Below are positions 8,026-17,143 of a stretch of 64,000 nucleotides of DNA, piece by piece. Position 1 is the first letter of the stretch. The number at the start of each line of letters is the position of its first letter. Position numbers and translations under genes: made by a program. The notes under the pieces are model-generated. The model saw only the letters and a program-made list of their open reading frames with translations. It was not told the origin of the DNA and ran no database searches. Location: the NCBI GenBank assembly GCA_052169395.1, contig JBQNCN010000002.1, forward strand, positions 1 through 64,000. The letters are read 5' to 3'. This stretch comes from Fimenecus sp052169395. Its GTDB lineage: Bacteria > Bacillota > Clostridia > Oscillospirales > Acutalibacteraceae.

Positions 8026-9216
8026 TCAACAAACATTTCTCTTTCGTCTTGATTTAATTTCATAAATCTCAGCGGCTTCAAGCGCCTGCAATCGCATTTT
8101 ATCAGAAATCTTATTTTCCGCCTCAATTACTTTTTCAAGATTAGGGCTAAGCTTTGGATGCTTAGGTGTAAATACCGTACAACAATCCTCAAACGGTTCT
8201 ATTGAAATATCAAATGTGCCTATTTCTCTTGAGATTTTCACAATATCATTTTTGTCAAAACCCACAAGAGGTCTTAACACGGGAAGAGTGCTTGCATTAT
8301 CAGTACAGTATATTGCAGGAAGAGTTTGTGACGCAACCTGACCGAGACTTTCACCTGTTATAAGTGCAAGACAGTCGTTGTTTCTTGCCGCCATTTCGCT
8401 TATTTTCATCATTTGACGGCGCATAATAACCGTGAACAGCTCAGTCGGGCAATTATCTCTTATTGCTTCCTGAATTTTTGTAAACGGCACTACAATAAGC
8501 TTGATATGCCCTGCAAAATCTCCGACTTTATCAAGAAGCGATTTTACCTTTTCCTCTGCCTGAGGCAAAGTATAAGGAGGAGAAGCAAAATGTACGGCTA
8601 CAAGCTGAAGACCTCTTTTAGCCATCATATAAGCTGCAACGGGGCTGTCTATTCCTCCTGAAATAAGTATGACGGCCTTTCCCGCAGTGCCCACCGGCAT
8701 GCCGCCTGCGCCTTTAAGCTGAGGAGCATGAACATAAGCGGCGGTTTCTCTAATTTCAACATTTACCACAATATCCGGATTATGCACATCAACCTTTAAA
8801 TGATTGAAAGTCTTTAAAATCCCCTCTCCGGTTTTTGCACATATCTGTGGAGAATTAAATGGAAAGGTCTTATCCGCTCTTTTCGCTTCCACCTTAAAAG
8901 TTTTAGCTTTTTGAAATTCCTTTCCAAGATATTCACATGCGGTAATTATAATACCGTCAATATCCTTAGGTGCCTGTGCCGCTTTTGAGAAGCGTGAAAT
9001 TCCGAAGATTTTAGATACTCGTTTTACCGCCTCATCCAAATCATAAGTTTCATCCTCAGGCACTATATTAAGTGTGCTTTGAGAACGAAAAATTTTTGCT
9101 TTGCCAATGTCTTTTAAGCGTGTTTTTACCGTTTTATCAAGCACATTTTCAAAAGTTCCTCTGTTAAGTCCTTTAAGAGCAAGCTCACCGTCTTTAATTA
9201 AAATTATTTCACGCAT
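8026..9216 (-). CDS. thiI: tRNA 4-thiouridine sulfurtransferase ThiI
   Basis: 396 aa. N-terminal ferredoxin-like and THUMP domains (about 1-170) are followed by a PP-loop ATP pyrophosphatase with SGGIDS at 186-191. No C-terminal rhodanese domain is present, as in other Firmicutes. It makes 4-thiouridine at position 8 of tRNA and may supply sulfur for the thiamine thiazole. ATG 9216 overlaps the end of the cysteine desulfurase gene by 8 bases, matching the known pairing of ThiI with a dedicated NifS-type desulfurase. Confidence 0.95.
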   Translation of the reverse strand: MREIILIKDGELALKGLNRGTFENVLDKTVKTRLKDIGKAKIFRSQSTLNIVPEDETYDLDEAVKRVSKIFGISRFSKAAQAPKDIDGIIITACEYLGKEFQKAKTFKVEAKRADKTFPFNSPQICAKTGEGILKTFNHLKVDVHNPDIVVNVEIRETAAYVHAPQLKGAGGMPVGTAGKAVILISGGIDSPVAAYMMAKRGLQLVAVHFASPPYTLPQAEEKVKSLLDKVGDFAGHIKLIVVPFTKIQEAIRDNCPTELFTVIMRRQMMKISEMAARNNDCLALITGESLGQVASQTLPAIYCTDNASTLPVLRPLVGFDKNDIVKISREIGTFDISIEPFEDCCTVFTPKHPKLSPNLEKVIEAENKISDKMRLQALEAAEIYEIKSRRKRNVC

Positions 9217-10345
9217 TTATATTTAACCTTTTATTTGCAATTTTTATTCCGTTAATAAGTGCCAAAACGTCTTTTTCCGTACTGTATTTTGAAAAGCTCA
9301 CTCGAATAGCCGAATCAAGCTCTTTTGATGAAAGCCCCATAGCCATAAGCGTATCGCTACGGTGCCCTTTTGAACAGGCTGACCCAGCTGAAACATATAC
9401 TTCATTTTCAGATAAAATATTCAACATCACCTGTGATGGAACTCCGATACAGGAAAAATTCAAAATATATGACGAAGCATTTTCCGGAGAATTTATTTTA
9501 ATATTTGAAAATTCGGCAAGCTCTTTCCTCAAGAATAAATTAACTTCTCTTACCTTTTTCTCATTTTCAGAAATATCACCAAAATCCATAACTGCTTCTG
9601 AAAAAGCACATATGGCAGGCATTGACTCTGTTCCCGAAAAAATTCCCCGTTCCTGTCCGCCGCCTAAAACATAGGGTTTTATAGAAAGACCTTTTTTTAC
9701 ATATAAAAGTCCAGCGCCCTTTATTCCGTGAACCTTATGCGCAGAAGCGGTTAATATATCTGCATTTATGTGCTTTATATCAAGTTCCGTTTTCAAAAAT
9801 CCCTGTACGGCATCAACATGAAAAAGTGCGGAAGATTTATTTCCTTCTATTATATTTTTTATTTTATCAATCGGAAATTTTGCTCCGGTTTCATTATTAA
9901 TCGCCATAACCGATACAAGAGAGGTGTTTTCATCAATTTCACTTTGAAAATCATCCAAATTCAGATTTCCATTTTTTAACAGTTTAATGAATTTTACATC
10001 ATATCCCTGTTCTGAAAGTCTTTTCATAAAATTTAAAACTGACGGATGCTCTGCAGCAGTGGTTATAATCTTTTTTTTATTTTTCAGATTTCCCTTTGTA
10101 ATCGCACCATAAATTGCAGTATTGTTTGCAATTGTTCCCGACGGAGAAAAAAACACTTCATTTTTATCTGCTGAAAGCATCTTGGCTATATCCGCTCTTG
10201 ATTTTTCAAGTCGCTTTTTTGCTATTGTGCCGAATTCATATAGTGATGACGGATTTCCCCAAAGTTCTTCCGCCACTTCTTTTGCTGCAAGCACGGCTTT
10301 TTTACACGGTTTTGTAGTTGCACTATTATCAAGATAACTGCTCAA
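9209..10345 (-). CDS. nifZ: cysteine desulfurase, sulfur donor for ThiI
   Basis: 378 aa PLP enzyme that converts cysteine to alanine and carries persulfide sulfur. The PLP Lys is K204 in SAHKVHG; the active-site Cys is C324 in SAGSACSKG; HVDAVQG is also present. The start is TTG 10345, after AGAGGAAAA at normal spacing; no better ATG is near. Overlap with thiI supports a role in tRNA thiolation, as for NifZ of Bacillus subtilis. The symbol is given by context; the family itself is clear. Confidence 0.9.
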   Translation of the reverse strand: MSSYLDNSATTKPCKKAVLAAKEVAEELWGNPSSLYEFGTIAKKRLEKSRADIAKMLSADKNEVFFSPSGTIANNTAIYGAITKGNLKNKKKIITTAAEHPSVLNFMKRLSEQGYDVKFIKLLKNGNLNLDDFQSEIDENTSLVSVMAINNETGAKFPIDKIKNIIEGNKSSALFHVDAVQGFLKTELDIKHINADILTASAHKVHGIKGAGLLYVKKGLSIKPYVLGGGQERGIFSGTESMPAICAFSEAVMDFGDISENEKKVREVNLFLRKELAEFSNIKINSPENASSYILNFSCIGVPSQVMLNILSENEVYVSAGSACSKGHRSDTLMAMGLSSKELDSAIRVSFSKYSTEKDVLALINGIKIANKRLNINA

Positions 10346-10376
10346 GTATTTTCCTCTAAAAGTAATATTATTTAAA

Positions 10377-10405
10377 ATTATACACTATATATAGTATTTT
10401 AGCAA
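10377..10405 (-). promoter_or_regulatory. promoter of the desulfurase-thiI operon, with internal palindrome
   Basis: Coding-strand TTGCTA (10400-10405), 17-base spacer, TATAAT (10377-10382). The spacer holds a perfect 12-base palindrome, ACTATATATAGT (10384-10395), placed where a repressor could block RNA polymerase. Confidence 0.6.
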
Positions 10406-10435
10406 TTTATTTATTCTATAAAGAGTATAAGAACA

Positions 10436-10474
10436 AAAAACTTTCTGTTGAATTTAATTCAACAGAAAGTTTTT
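10436..10474 (-). terminator. terminator after methyltransferase gene
   Basis: Long perfect inverted repeat AAAAACTTTCTGTTGAATT / AATTCAACAGAAAGTTTTT directly after the stop at 10481. Confidence 0.85.
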
Positions 10475-10480
10475 GTACTA

Positions 10481-11104
10481 TTATTTTTTTGCTAAAATTG
10501 AAATCCACGGCTTTGTTTTATGATGTTTTGATGAAATCTCTTTAAAGCCTGCCTGTTTAAGTGTCTCAGAAAGTTCTTCTAAAGTATGATTTTTCATTCC
10601 TTCAATTATTTTTTCAAACTTCAATCCGATTTTATCAAGACCATCCGACTCATTAACGATAAGAAAACAGCCACCATCTTTAAGCACCCTGAAAACCTCT
10701 CTGAAACAATGCTCAAGATTATTCCAAAAATAAACAGTTTCAAAAGCGGAAGCCAAATCAAACTGTTCAGACTCAAAATCAAGAAAAGAAACATCTCCCT
10801 TGTAAACCTTGCATCTCCCTGCAGAAATATCAAGAGAATTATATTCCCTTGCCTTTTGTACGGAGGTTTCGGAATAATCAATAGCCGTGAGCGTTGCACT
10901 TCTATACCGCTTTAAAAGCTCAGCAGCATTCCTGCCGCCACCACAGCCTATCTCAAGAATATTCTCCGCTGAAACACCGTCTAATATTTCCATTCCCCAA
11001 TCAGCGCACCTTGCATGTCCCTTATTCATTCCATTTATCATAATTTCACCAAACTTGCCTTCAGGCTTTCTGGTTTGATTCACAAATTTTCTAAACAAAT
11101 TCAT
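10481..11104 (-). CDS. class I SAM-dependent methyltransferase
   Basis: 207 aa from ATG 11104, which has a strong AAAGGAGGT site 7 bases upstream; the longer frame to 11173 is unlikely. Motif I is ILEIGCGGGRNA, followed by the acidic AIDYSE block and a post-II region YFWNNLEHCFREVFRVLKDGG. This is a Methyltransf_11/25-type fold. The substrate cannot be told from sequence. It lies 71 bases after another methyltransferase gene. Confidence 0.85.
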   Translation of the reverse strand: MNLFRKFVNQTRKPEGKFGEIMINGMNKGHARCADWGMEILDGVSAENILEIGCGGGRNAAELLKRYRSATLTAIDYSETSVQKAREYNSLDISAGRCKVYKGDVSFLDFESEQFDLASAFETVYFWNNLEHCFREVFRVLKDGGCFLIVNESDGLDKIGLKFEKIIEGMKNHTLEELSETLKQAGFKEISSKHHKTKPWISILAKK

Positions 11105-11175
11105 ATACAACCTCCTTTTCATCAAACAATTAAATTTAGCACACGCTTTAACAAGTATTTTTATCAGCAACAAAT

Positions 11176-11778
11176 TTAATACTTAACACATTCCACATAA
11201 GCCATTTTTAATCTTGCTTGTATTTCAACACTTTTTGTAATTTTAAATCCGTTTTGTCTTAAAAAATCTTCATATTTTTTTCTTGACCACTCATGTTCAA
11301 ATTTTATTCCCAAAACCTTAAGGATTTTTAACCATAGTTTTGATTTAACAGTTATTTCAGAATGAACAAAATTCGGAGCAATCAAAATTCCGTCATATTT
11401 TAACACTCTGGAAATTTCAGAAATTGCTTTTTCAGGTTCAGGAATTATATGAAGTGCATTTGCAATTATTACAACATCAAAACTTTTATCATTGTATGGT
11501 AATGTCATTGCATCCACAACCTCAAAGGAAAGATTCTTAAGATTTATATTTTTCTTAGCTTGTTTTATCATTCCCTCAGAATAATCTGTCGCCGTCATAC
11601 TTTTTGCCGCATAAGCAACATTTTTCGCCAAAATACCAGGACCTGTTGCAATTTCAAGCACTTTTTTCCCCTTTATAACTTCGGGAATTCTTCTATACAT
11701 ATAATCATATGTTTTTTTATCAAATCTCATCGCACTTTCATATATAGGTGCATATAAATCCCAAAATCGTTTTTTCAT
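11176..11778 (-). CDS. class I SAM-dependent methyltransferase (UbiE-like fold)
   Basis: 200 aa. Motif I is VLEIATGPGILA, followed by ATDYSEGMI, DAMTLPYNDKSFDVV and RVLKYDG, the standard order of the UbiE/COQ5-like fold. The N-terminus (WDLYAPIYE) resembles phospholipid or quinone methyltransferases. Neither quinone genes nor other pathway genes are nearby, so I do not assign a substrate. ATG 11778 follows GGTGAG. Confidence 0.83.
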   Translation of the reverse strand: MKKRFWDLYAPIYESAMRFDKKTYDYMYRRIPEVIKGKKVLEIATGPGILAKNVAYAAKSMTATDYSEGMIKQAKKNINLKNLSFEVVDAMTLPYNDKSFDVVIIANALHIIPEPEKAISEISRVLKYDGILIAPNFVHSEITVKSKLWLKILKVLGIKFEHEWSRKKYEDFLRQNGFKITKSVEIQARLKMAYVECVKY

Positions 11779-11852
11779 ACTCTCACCGCTTTATTTATTA
11801 GGTATTGCTAATTTATATTAATTATATCTTATTTTATATTTTTTTCAAATAT

Positions 11853-11881
11853 AAAATAAAAATCCACAACAATAAATGTTG
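11853..11881 (-). terminator. weak terminator after CPBP protease gene
   Basis: CAACA / TGTTG stem (11867-11871 and 11877-11881) followed on the minus strand by a T-rich run. The stem is only 5 base pairs. Confidence 0.35.
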
Positions 11882-11888
11882 CAGATAG

Positions 11889-12809
11889 TTATTTAAACTG
11901 TATTGCAGACAAAACCGTAAATACAGCATGATATATTATAAGAATAATAAAGCTTATCGTTGTAAAGAACAACTTGAAACCATTTATTTTTTCTTTTTGC
12001 CGAATGCTCCATTTGTATTTCTGATATCTCATATGAATACTCGCAATATTTTTTCTTATATCAACAATATTTTTCAAAATGTAAAAAATAATAAACAATA
12101 TAGATAAACACAACAACGTATAATCAAAAGCCGTTCCATAAAGTTCTTTTTTATTCGAAAGCAAATATGACAACTCAATGGTAAAATTATTAAGTATATG
12201 TATCACTGCCGCCCACTTAAATGAATACATATATGCAATATATCCCATAACAATTCCACCTGCAAAACTTACGGGAATTTGAGCAATATTCTGATGCATA
12301 AGACTGAAAAGAACGGATGATATAATAACGGCAAAAACGCCTCCATATTTTTCTAAATGCCTTAATACAACACCTCTATAAAGTAATTCTTCAAATACAG
12401 GTGCAATAAAAGCTGAATAAAGAACAAGCTGTACACTTAAAGATGTTTCATTTTTATGTCCATGTGGAATAAAGTTAAAGATTTCATATAAAACAAGATT
12501 CGTAATTTCAAAAACAAAAAAATTTAAAACAAAAATGATGAAAAAGAAAAACATCAATTTCATTGTTTTTATACTGTTTCTTTTTTCTTTTAATCCTGCA
12601 AAAAACTCTTTGTGTCCTACATACATATAGGGAATAATAAAACCTGATATGGACAGAGAAGCTTCAAACAGCACTTCATTTTTTATTTTTCCTTCAAAAA
12701 TAAATGTTGAAACTGTAAAAATTATTGCTTCAATAAGAAGCTCAAACCCCAAAAAAAGCATATCCTTTTCCGGCGATTTTTTTATTTCTTTTATGCTTAA
12801 AACTTTCAT
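11889..12809 (-). CDS. CPBP family intramembrane metalloprotease
   Basis: 306 aa, about eight hydrophobic segments. The Abi/CPBP motifs are visible: EELLYRG (Glu140, Glu141, Arg145), FSLMH (His172) and a late HILNN. These form the metal and catalytic site of the Rce1-like family. Members process prenylated or other membrane substrates, or serve in bacteriocin self-immunity; nothing here shows which. ATG 12809 follows AAGGAGG. It stands alone between terminators. Confidence 0.88.
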   Translation of the reverse strand: MKVLSIKEIKKSPEKDMLFLGFELLIEAIIFTVSTFIFEGKIKNEVLFEASLSISGFIIPYMYVGHKEFFAGLKEKRNSIKTMKLMFFFFIIFVLNFFVFEITNLVLYEIFNFIPHGHKNETSLSVQLVLYSAFIAPVFEELLYRGVVLRHLEKYGGVFAVIISSVLFSLMHQNIAQIPVSFAGGIVMGYIAYMYSFKWAAVIHILNNFTIELSYLLSNKKELYGTAFDYTLLCLSILFIIFYILKNIVDIRKNIASIHMRYQKYKWSIRQKEKINGFKLFFTTISFIILIIYHAVFTVLSAIQFK

Positions 12810-12873
12810 TAAGCCTCCTTACTTGTCCATATAAAGTCTATCATAAATATATTATATTCGTAAACAGATTTAT

Positions 12874-12909
12874 AAAAACACACAGCTGTTTTCAAGCCGT
12901 GTGTTTTTA
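12874..12909 (-). terminator. terminator after gdhA
   Basis: AAAAACACAC / GTGTGTTTTT stem with an inner extension, 29 bases after the gdhA stop. Confidence 0.75.
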
Positions 12910-12937
12910 TATTTTTATATAATATACTATATAAATA

Positions 12938-14299
12938 TCAGAATATCCCCTGTGCAATCATTGCATCGGCAATCTTCTGAAAAGAATAAAGGTTTGCACC
13001 TGCAACAAGGTTATAGCCCTCTCCATATTTTTCCGCTGCCAAAACGGAGTTATTATAAATATTTTTCATAATCTGATGAAGTTTCCCATCAACCTCTTCG
13101 GCTGTCCATGAAAGTTTCTCGGCATTCTGGCTCATTTCAAGTGCAGAAGTTGCGACGCCTCCCGCATTTACAGCTTTACACGGTGCAACGGCTTTCATAA
13201 GCCCATTTGCCTGTCTGTCTTCAAAAAATCTCAACGCCTCATTTGTCGTAGGCATATTGGCAACTTCAATATAATAAGGAACACCATTTCTTGCAATAAG
13301 TTCGGCACTATCCATATTAACATCGTTCTGCATAGCACAAGGCATAACGATATCAACCGCCTGTCCCCAAGGTTTTTTCCCTTCAAAGAACTGAACTCCG
13401 AATTTATCGGCATAGTCCTTGACTTTATTCCTATTAGAATCTCTCATAGTAAGAAGATAATTAATTTTCTCATCTGTGCAAACACCGTCAGGATCATAAA
13501 TATATCCGTCAGGACCTGAAAGTGTAACCACCTTGCCGCCAAGCTCTGCAGCTTTTTTACATACACCCCACGCAACATTGCCAAATCCGGAAACCGCAAT
13601 TGTTTTACCTTTCAAATCGGTTCCATCGTGTTTCAATGTTTCTTCCAGATAATAAACCGCACCGAAACCCGTCGCCTCGGGTCTTATAAGAGAGCCGCCA
13701 TAAGAAAGTCCTTTACCCGTCAAAACACCGTTTTCAAAGTGACCCACAATTCTCCTGTATTGCCCAAAAAGATATCCTATTTCACGGGCGCCGACACCCA
13801 TATCTCCCGCAGGAACATCCTCATCGTGTCCTATATGACGATAAAGTTCCGTCATAAAACTCTGGCAAAAGCGCATAATTTCCTCATCGGATTTACCTGT
13901 CGGATCAAAATCAGCACCACCCTTTGCACCGCCTATCGGAAGTCCCGTAAGAGAATCCTTAAACGACTGCTCAAAGCCCAAAAATTTCATAATACTCATA
14001 TTTACATTCGGAGCAAAACGAAGACCGCCCTTATAAGGTCCTATCGCTCCGTTGAACTGAACACGATAACCCCTGTGAACATGGCATTCACCATTGTCAT
14101 CACGATATACAACTCTAAAAACTATTGTTCTTTCAGGCTCCGCCATTCTTTCAAGAATATAATTTTTTTCATAAATAGGATTGCTTTCTACGATAGGTCC
14201 CAAGGTTGAAAAAACCTCTTCAACAGACTGAACAAATTCAGGCTGATTGGTATCCCTCGCCTTTACCTGTTTCAAAACCTTATCAACATATCCGCCCAT
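12938..14299 (-). CDS. gdhA: NADP-type glutamate dehydrogenase
   Basis: 453 aa from ATG 14299 with GGAGG 6 bases upstream (a TTG 12 bases further is the longest frame). It reductively aminates 2-oxoglutarate to glutamate. The substrate Lys region is GAIGPYKGGLRF, the catalytic region is LPIGGAKGG, and SGFGNVAWG is the dinucleotide site. Length and start fit the hexameric bacterial GDH I type. It is a single-gene unit with its own promoter and terminator, often the main route of ammonia assimilation in gut Clostridia. Confidence 0.95.
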   Translation of the reverse strand: MGGYVDKVLKQVKARDTNQPEFVQSVEEVFSTLGPIVESNPIYEKNYILERMAEPERTIVFRVVYRDDNGECHVHRGYRVQFNGAIGPYKGGLRFAPNVNMSIMKFLGFEQSFKDSLTGLPIGGAKGGADFDPTGKSDEEIMRFCQSFMTELYRHIGHDEDVPAGDMGVGAREIGYLFGQYRRIVGHFENGVLTGKGLSYGGSLIRPEATGFGAVYYLEETLKHDGTDLKGKTIAVSGFGNVAWGVCKKAAELGGKVVTLSGPDGYIYDPDGVCTDEKINYLLTMRDSNRNKVKDYADKFGVQFFEGKKPWGQAVDIVMPCAMQNDVNMDSAELIARNGVPYYIEVANMPTTNEALRFFEDRQANGLMKAVAPCKAVNAGGVATSALEMSQNAEKLSWTAEEVDGKLHQIMKNIYNNSVLAAEKYGEGYNLVAGANLYSFQKIADAMIAQGIF

Positions 14300-14325
14300 A
14301 AACGCCTCCAACTTTTTTATTTGTA

Positions 14326-14354
14326 ATTATAGCACTATAAGAGAAACTGAACAA
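14326..14354 (-). promoter_or_regulatory. gdhA promoter
   Basis: TTGTTC (14349-14354), 17-base spacer, TATAAT (14326-14331) on the minus strand. The 14355-14508 gap beyond it holds nothing I can identify. Confidence 0.55.
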
Positions 14355-14508
14355 CGCTGTTTGTGCTGAAATAATGTATAAAATTTCGATAAGTTTTAGT
14401 TTAATTTCACTGTAAATCAATCTTACTTCGTAAAATATATTATGTTATGCTAATATTTTTATATAAAAATCAACACTTTTTGTGAAAAAAATACACAATC
14501 ATAAACAT

Positions 14509-14712
14509 TTAATACAGAATCGGTTTTATGCATTTAATTGATTTTTTAATTGCAACAAATCTTTCCGCCGATACCCTTACCATAGGCTTACCATCAGGTG
14601 TTTTAGAAATAAAGCTTGCTCCATACATATCCATGATATGCATTATAATCTTTATCCTTTCTTCATAGGGCTTAAAACAGATTTTTATTTTTACCAACCG
14701 TAAAAAAGACAT
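14509..14712 (-). CDS. possible small protein downstream of the ACT gene
   Basis: 67 codons if started at ATG 14712, but that ATG lies inside the terminator hairpin of the upstream gene. ATG 14643, with AAAGGAT about 10 bases upstream, would give 44 residues. The composition (DGKPMVRVSAERFVAIKK) looks protein-like, yet there is no clear promoter and I know no family. It may be read-through coding or spurious. Confidence 0.25.
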   Translation of the reverse strand: MSFLRLVKIKICFKPYEERIKIIMHIMDMYGASFISKTPDGKPMVRVSAERFVAIKKSIKCIKPILY

Positions 14713-14742
14713 TCCGAGATCAGCTTTCGGAGTGTCTTTTTT
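14702..14742 (-). terminator. terminator after the ACT-domain gene
   Basis: AAAAAAGACA-TCCGA / TCGGA-TGTCTTTTTT inverted repeat with one mismatch, 14 bases after the stop at 14756; symmetric enough to act both ways. Confidence 0.8.
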
Positions 14743-14755
14743 ATAAGATTTTCAT

Positions 14756-15193
14756 TTATTTAAACAACACATTCATTTCATCTTGTGAAAGAAGCTTCAC
14801 ACCGTTTTCATTTAAAATTTTTGCAGTGTCTTCAACTACAGGAGTTTTAAAAATTGTAACGGCACGATTTTCTTCACGACACATCAGAGCATACATATAC
14901 TCAATATTTATATTCTCTCTATAAAGCACCTCAAGCGTTTCATTAAGTGCGCCGGGGCTATCGGTAAGAGATACCGCAAGAACCTTTGTTATTCTGCAAA
15001 CATAGCCCGCATTCCTAAGAGTGTTTATTGTTTCAAAGCTGTCACTTGTAATAACACGAATAATTCCGAAGTTTGCAGTTTCAGCAACGGACATTGCCCT
15101 CAAATTTATATTTTTTTCAGTAAGCAGCTTTGTAATTTCAAGAATTGCTCCCGGTCTATTCTCCAAAAAAATAGAAATCTGCTCTATCGTCAT
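14756..15193 (-). CDS. ACT domain protein (tandem ACT) paired with phenylacetate-CoA ligase
   Basis: 145 aa from ATG 15193, one base after the stop of the paaK-like gene, with GGGGGA as ribosome site. Two ACT repeats: the first starts ISIFLENRPGAILEITKLL, the second at about residue 70 (VLAVSLTDSPGALNETLEVL). ACT domains bind amino acids as regulators. This protein is commonly encoded next to paaK and indolepyruvate oxidoreductase in anaerobes that ferment aromatic amino acids; the oxidoreductase is not in this window. Confidence 0.88.
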   Translation of the reverse strand: MTIEQISIFLENRPGAILEITKLLTEKNINLRAMSVAETANFGIIRVITSDSFETINTLRNAGYVCRITKVLAVSLTDSPGALNETLEVLYRENINIEYMYALMCREENRAVTIFKTPVVEDTAKILNENGVKLLSQDEMNVLFK

Positions 15194-15194
15194 T

Positions 15195-16502
15195 TTATCC
15201 CCCATACAAGTTTCTTTTATCAATTACCCTTTTCGCCTTCCCCTCAAAGCGTTCAATGCTTTTAGGGGCAACCAGTTTTACTTCCACCTTAATGCCGAGC
15301 ATGGAGCGCAGCTCACCTATCAGCCGTCTTGCACGCTCTTCCACTGTCGTAAGACTGTCTGAAAACATTTCTCCCGTCATTTCAACCAAAAGTCGTAATC
15401 TATCGGAATTATTATCCCTTGTTACTATAATTTGATAATTTGCGGGATAGCCTCCGTTTATAAGCACGGTTTCAATCTGCGACGGAAATACATTCACACC
15501 CTTTACAATCAGCATATCATCTGAACGTCCAAGAGGCTTGGACATTCTCACAAATGTTCTTCCGCAAGAACATTGTTCCTCATTTAAGATACAAACATCT
15601 CTTGTTCGATAGCGAATAAGAGGAAACGCCTCTTTTTTTATACAGGTAAATACAAGTTCTCCCTTTTCTCCATAGGGAAGCACCTCACCCGTTTTAGGAT
15701 TTATAATTTCAGGAATAAAAAAATCCTCATTTATGTGCATTCCATGCTGCTCACAGCATTCAAATGCTACACCCGGTCCTGAAATTTCAGTAAGTCCGTA
15801 AATATCATATGCCTTAATTCCAAGATTATATTCAATATCTTTTCGCATTTCTTCTGTCCATGATTCCGCACCGAGAACACCTGTTTTAAGGTTTATTTTA
15901 TCTTTCAAACCCTTTTCATTAACCATTTCCCCAAGATATGCAGCATAGGATGGTGTGCAGCAAAGCACGGTGGATTTTAAATCCATCATAAACTGAATTT
16001 GTCTTTCAGTATTTCCAGAGCTCATCGGAAGCGTTACCGCACCAAGCTTATGGGATCCACCGTTAAGACCGCTGCCGCCCGTAAAAAGTCCGTAACCATA
16101 TGCCACCTGAATCACATCATCCTTGTTAGCTCCCGCCGCAACAAGAGCCCTTGCACAGCAAGTTTCCCAAACATCAATATCGTTTTGAGTATAAAAAGCC
16201 ACCACTCTTCTTTCTGTTGTGCCTGATGTGGACTGAATTCTGACACAATCTGAAAGCGGTCTTGCAAGAAGACCGTAAGGATATTGGTCTCTTAAATCCT
16301 CTTTAGTTAAAAACGGGAGCTTATATAAATCCCCAATTCCTTTTATATCCTCGGGAGTTATGCCGTTTTGCGACATTTTTTCACGATAAAACGACACTTT
16401 TTCATATACGGTTTTAACAATTTCACAAAGACGCTCACCCTGAAGACTTTTAAGTTCTTCACGGGAAAGCGTTTCTTCTTTTTCAGAAAAATATCCGCTC
16501 AT
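15195..16502 (-). CDS. paaK: phenylacetate-CoA ligase
   Basis: 435 aa from ATG 16502 (GGAG 7 bases upstream); a longer frame from ATG 16535 lacks a ribosome site. The adenylate-forming motif is QSTSGTTERR, followed by GLTEISGPG and YRTRD, with GRSDDMLIVKGVN near the C-terminal subdomain. It activates phenylacetate or another aryl acid with ATP and CoA. It is coupled to the ACT gene. In fermenting Clostridia this pair usually belongs to aromatic amino acid metabolism rather than aerobic degradation. Confidence 0.93.
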   Translation of the reverse strand: MSGYFSEKEETLSREELKSLQGERLCEIVKTVYEKVSFYREKMSQNGITPEDIKGIGDLYKLPFLTKEDLRDQYPYGLLARPLSDCVRIQSTSGTTERRVVAFYTQNDIDVWETCCARALVAAGANKDDVIQVAYGYGLFTGGSGLNGGSHKLGAVTLPMSSGNTERQIQFMMDLKSTVLCCTPSYAAYLGEMVNEKGLKDKINLKTGVLGAESWTEEMRKDIEYNLGIKAYDIYGLTEISGPGVAFECCEQHGMHINEDFFIPEIINPKTGEVLPYGEKGELVFTCIKKEAFPLIRYRTRDVCILNEEQCSCGRTFVRMSKPLGRSDDMLIVKGVNVFPSQIETVLINGGYPANYQIIVTRDNNSDRLRLLVEMTGEMFSDSLTTVEERARRLIGELRSMLGIKVEVKLVAPKSIERFEGKAKRVIDKRNLYGG

Positions 16503-16566
16503 ATCAACGCTCCTTACTCTTTTTGATTTTAACATAAAGAGCCTTTACAGTAAATATTAAACAAAT

Positions 16567-16597
16567 TAAAAGCTCCCTGCAAAATGCAAGGAGCTTT
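16567..16597 (-). terminator. terminator after the small exported protein gene
   Basis: AAAGCTCCCTGCA / TGCAAGGAGCTTT stem with one mismatch, followed on the minus strand by TTTTAATTTG. Confidence 0.7.
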
Positions 16598-16606
16598 CAC
16601 CATATT

Positions 16607-16876
16607 TTACTTTTTATCCACGACCTCGGTAGTGTCATATTGCACTCCCGAAACCTCCGTATATACAGGTATTAAAATCGGTATTATTCTTCCCTTTTCA
16701 ATCATATAGGGCTTTCCTGTACGAGTCTTATGATAAGGATCCGACAGTTTTTCATTGCCAGTCACAAGCACTCTTCTGTATGTTGTTCCCGGATTAAGAT
16801 AATAGAGAGCTCCGCCTGCGGCTAAGGCCAATATTAAAACACATATTATCGTAATTTTCAAAGCTTTTTTCTTCAT
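16607..16876 (-). CDS. small membrane-anchored or secreted protein, unknown
   Basis: 89 aa; ATG 16876 preceded by AAGGAG. N-terminal KKK plus a hydrophobic helix (about 7-26, with AAGGALYYL) is a signal anchor or signal peptide. The remaining 60 residues are polar and outside. No recognised domain. It stands alone between smpB and paaK and ends at its own terminator. Confidence 0.6.
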   Translation of the reverse strand: MKKKALKITIICVLILALAAGGALYYLNPGTTYRRVLVTGNEKLSDPYHKTRTGKPYMIEKGRIIPILIPVYTEVSGVQYDTTEVVDKK

Positions 16877-16968
16877 AAATATTAACTCCTTATGTTATTG
16901 ATAAACATATTGCTACAAACTTTTTTATAAAATATCCTCCTAATTACAAATCAAACAATTTCTAACCA

Positions 16969-16993
16969 ATAAAGCCGCAACTGTGGCTTTATT
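16969..16993. other. orphan hairpin in the 16877-17141 gap
   Basis: AATAAAGCC / GGCTTTATT stem with an 8-base loop. It is not followed by a good T run on either strand. The rest of this 265-base gap shows no gene. Confidence 0.4.
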
Positions 16994-17119
16994 AGTCGAC
17001 GTTTTTATATCTTTGAGGATTTCTGTAATTCATAATATTAAGAAAAAATCAAATTTAATAATCAATCTTCTAATAATATATTATCATAAATAAAATTTTT
17101 TTCAAATTTGCAAAATAAG

Positions 17120-17143
17120 AAAAAGTGCGGGATTATCCGCACT
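17120..17143 (-). terminator. terminator at the end of smpB
   Basis: AGTGCGG / CCGCACT stem that begins within the smpB stop codon, followed on the minus strand by TTTTTCTTATTTTG. Confidence 0.8.

Noticed and set aside
13628..14209. Long plus-strand frame (193 codons) inside gdhA
   Set aside because: Antisense shadow of a clear gene; basic, unpatterned composition and no ribosome site.
16900..17140. tmRNA gene next to smpB
   Set aside because: The gap is too short and holds no tRNA-like ends or tag-coding frame.
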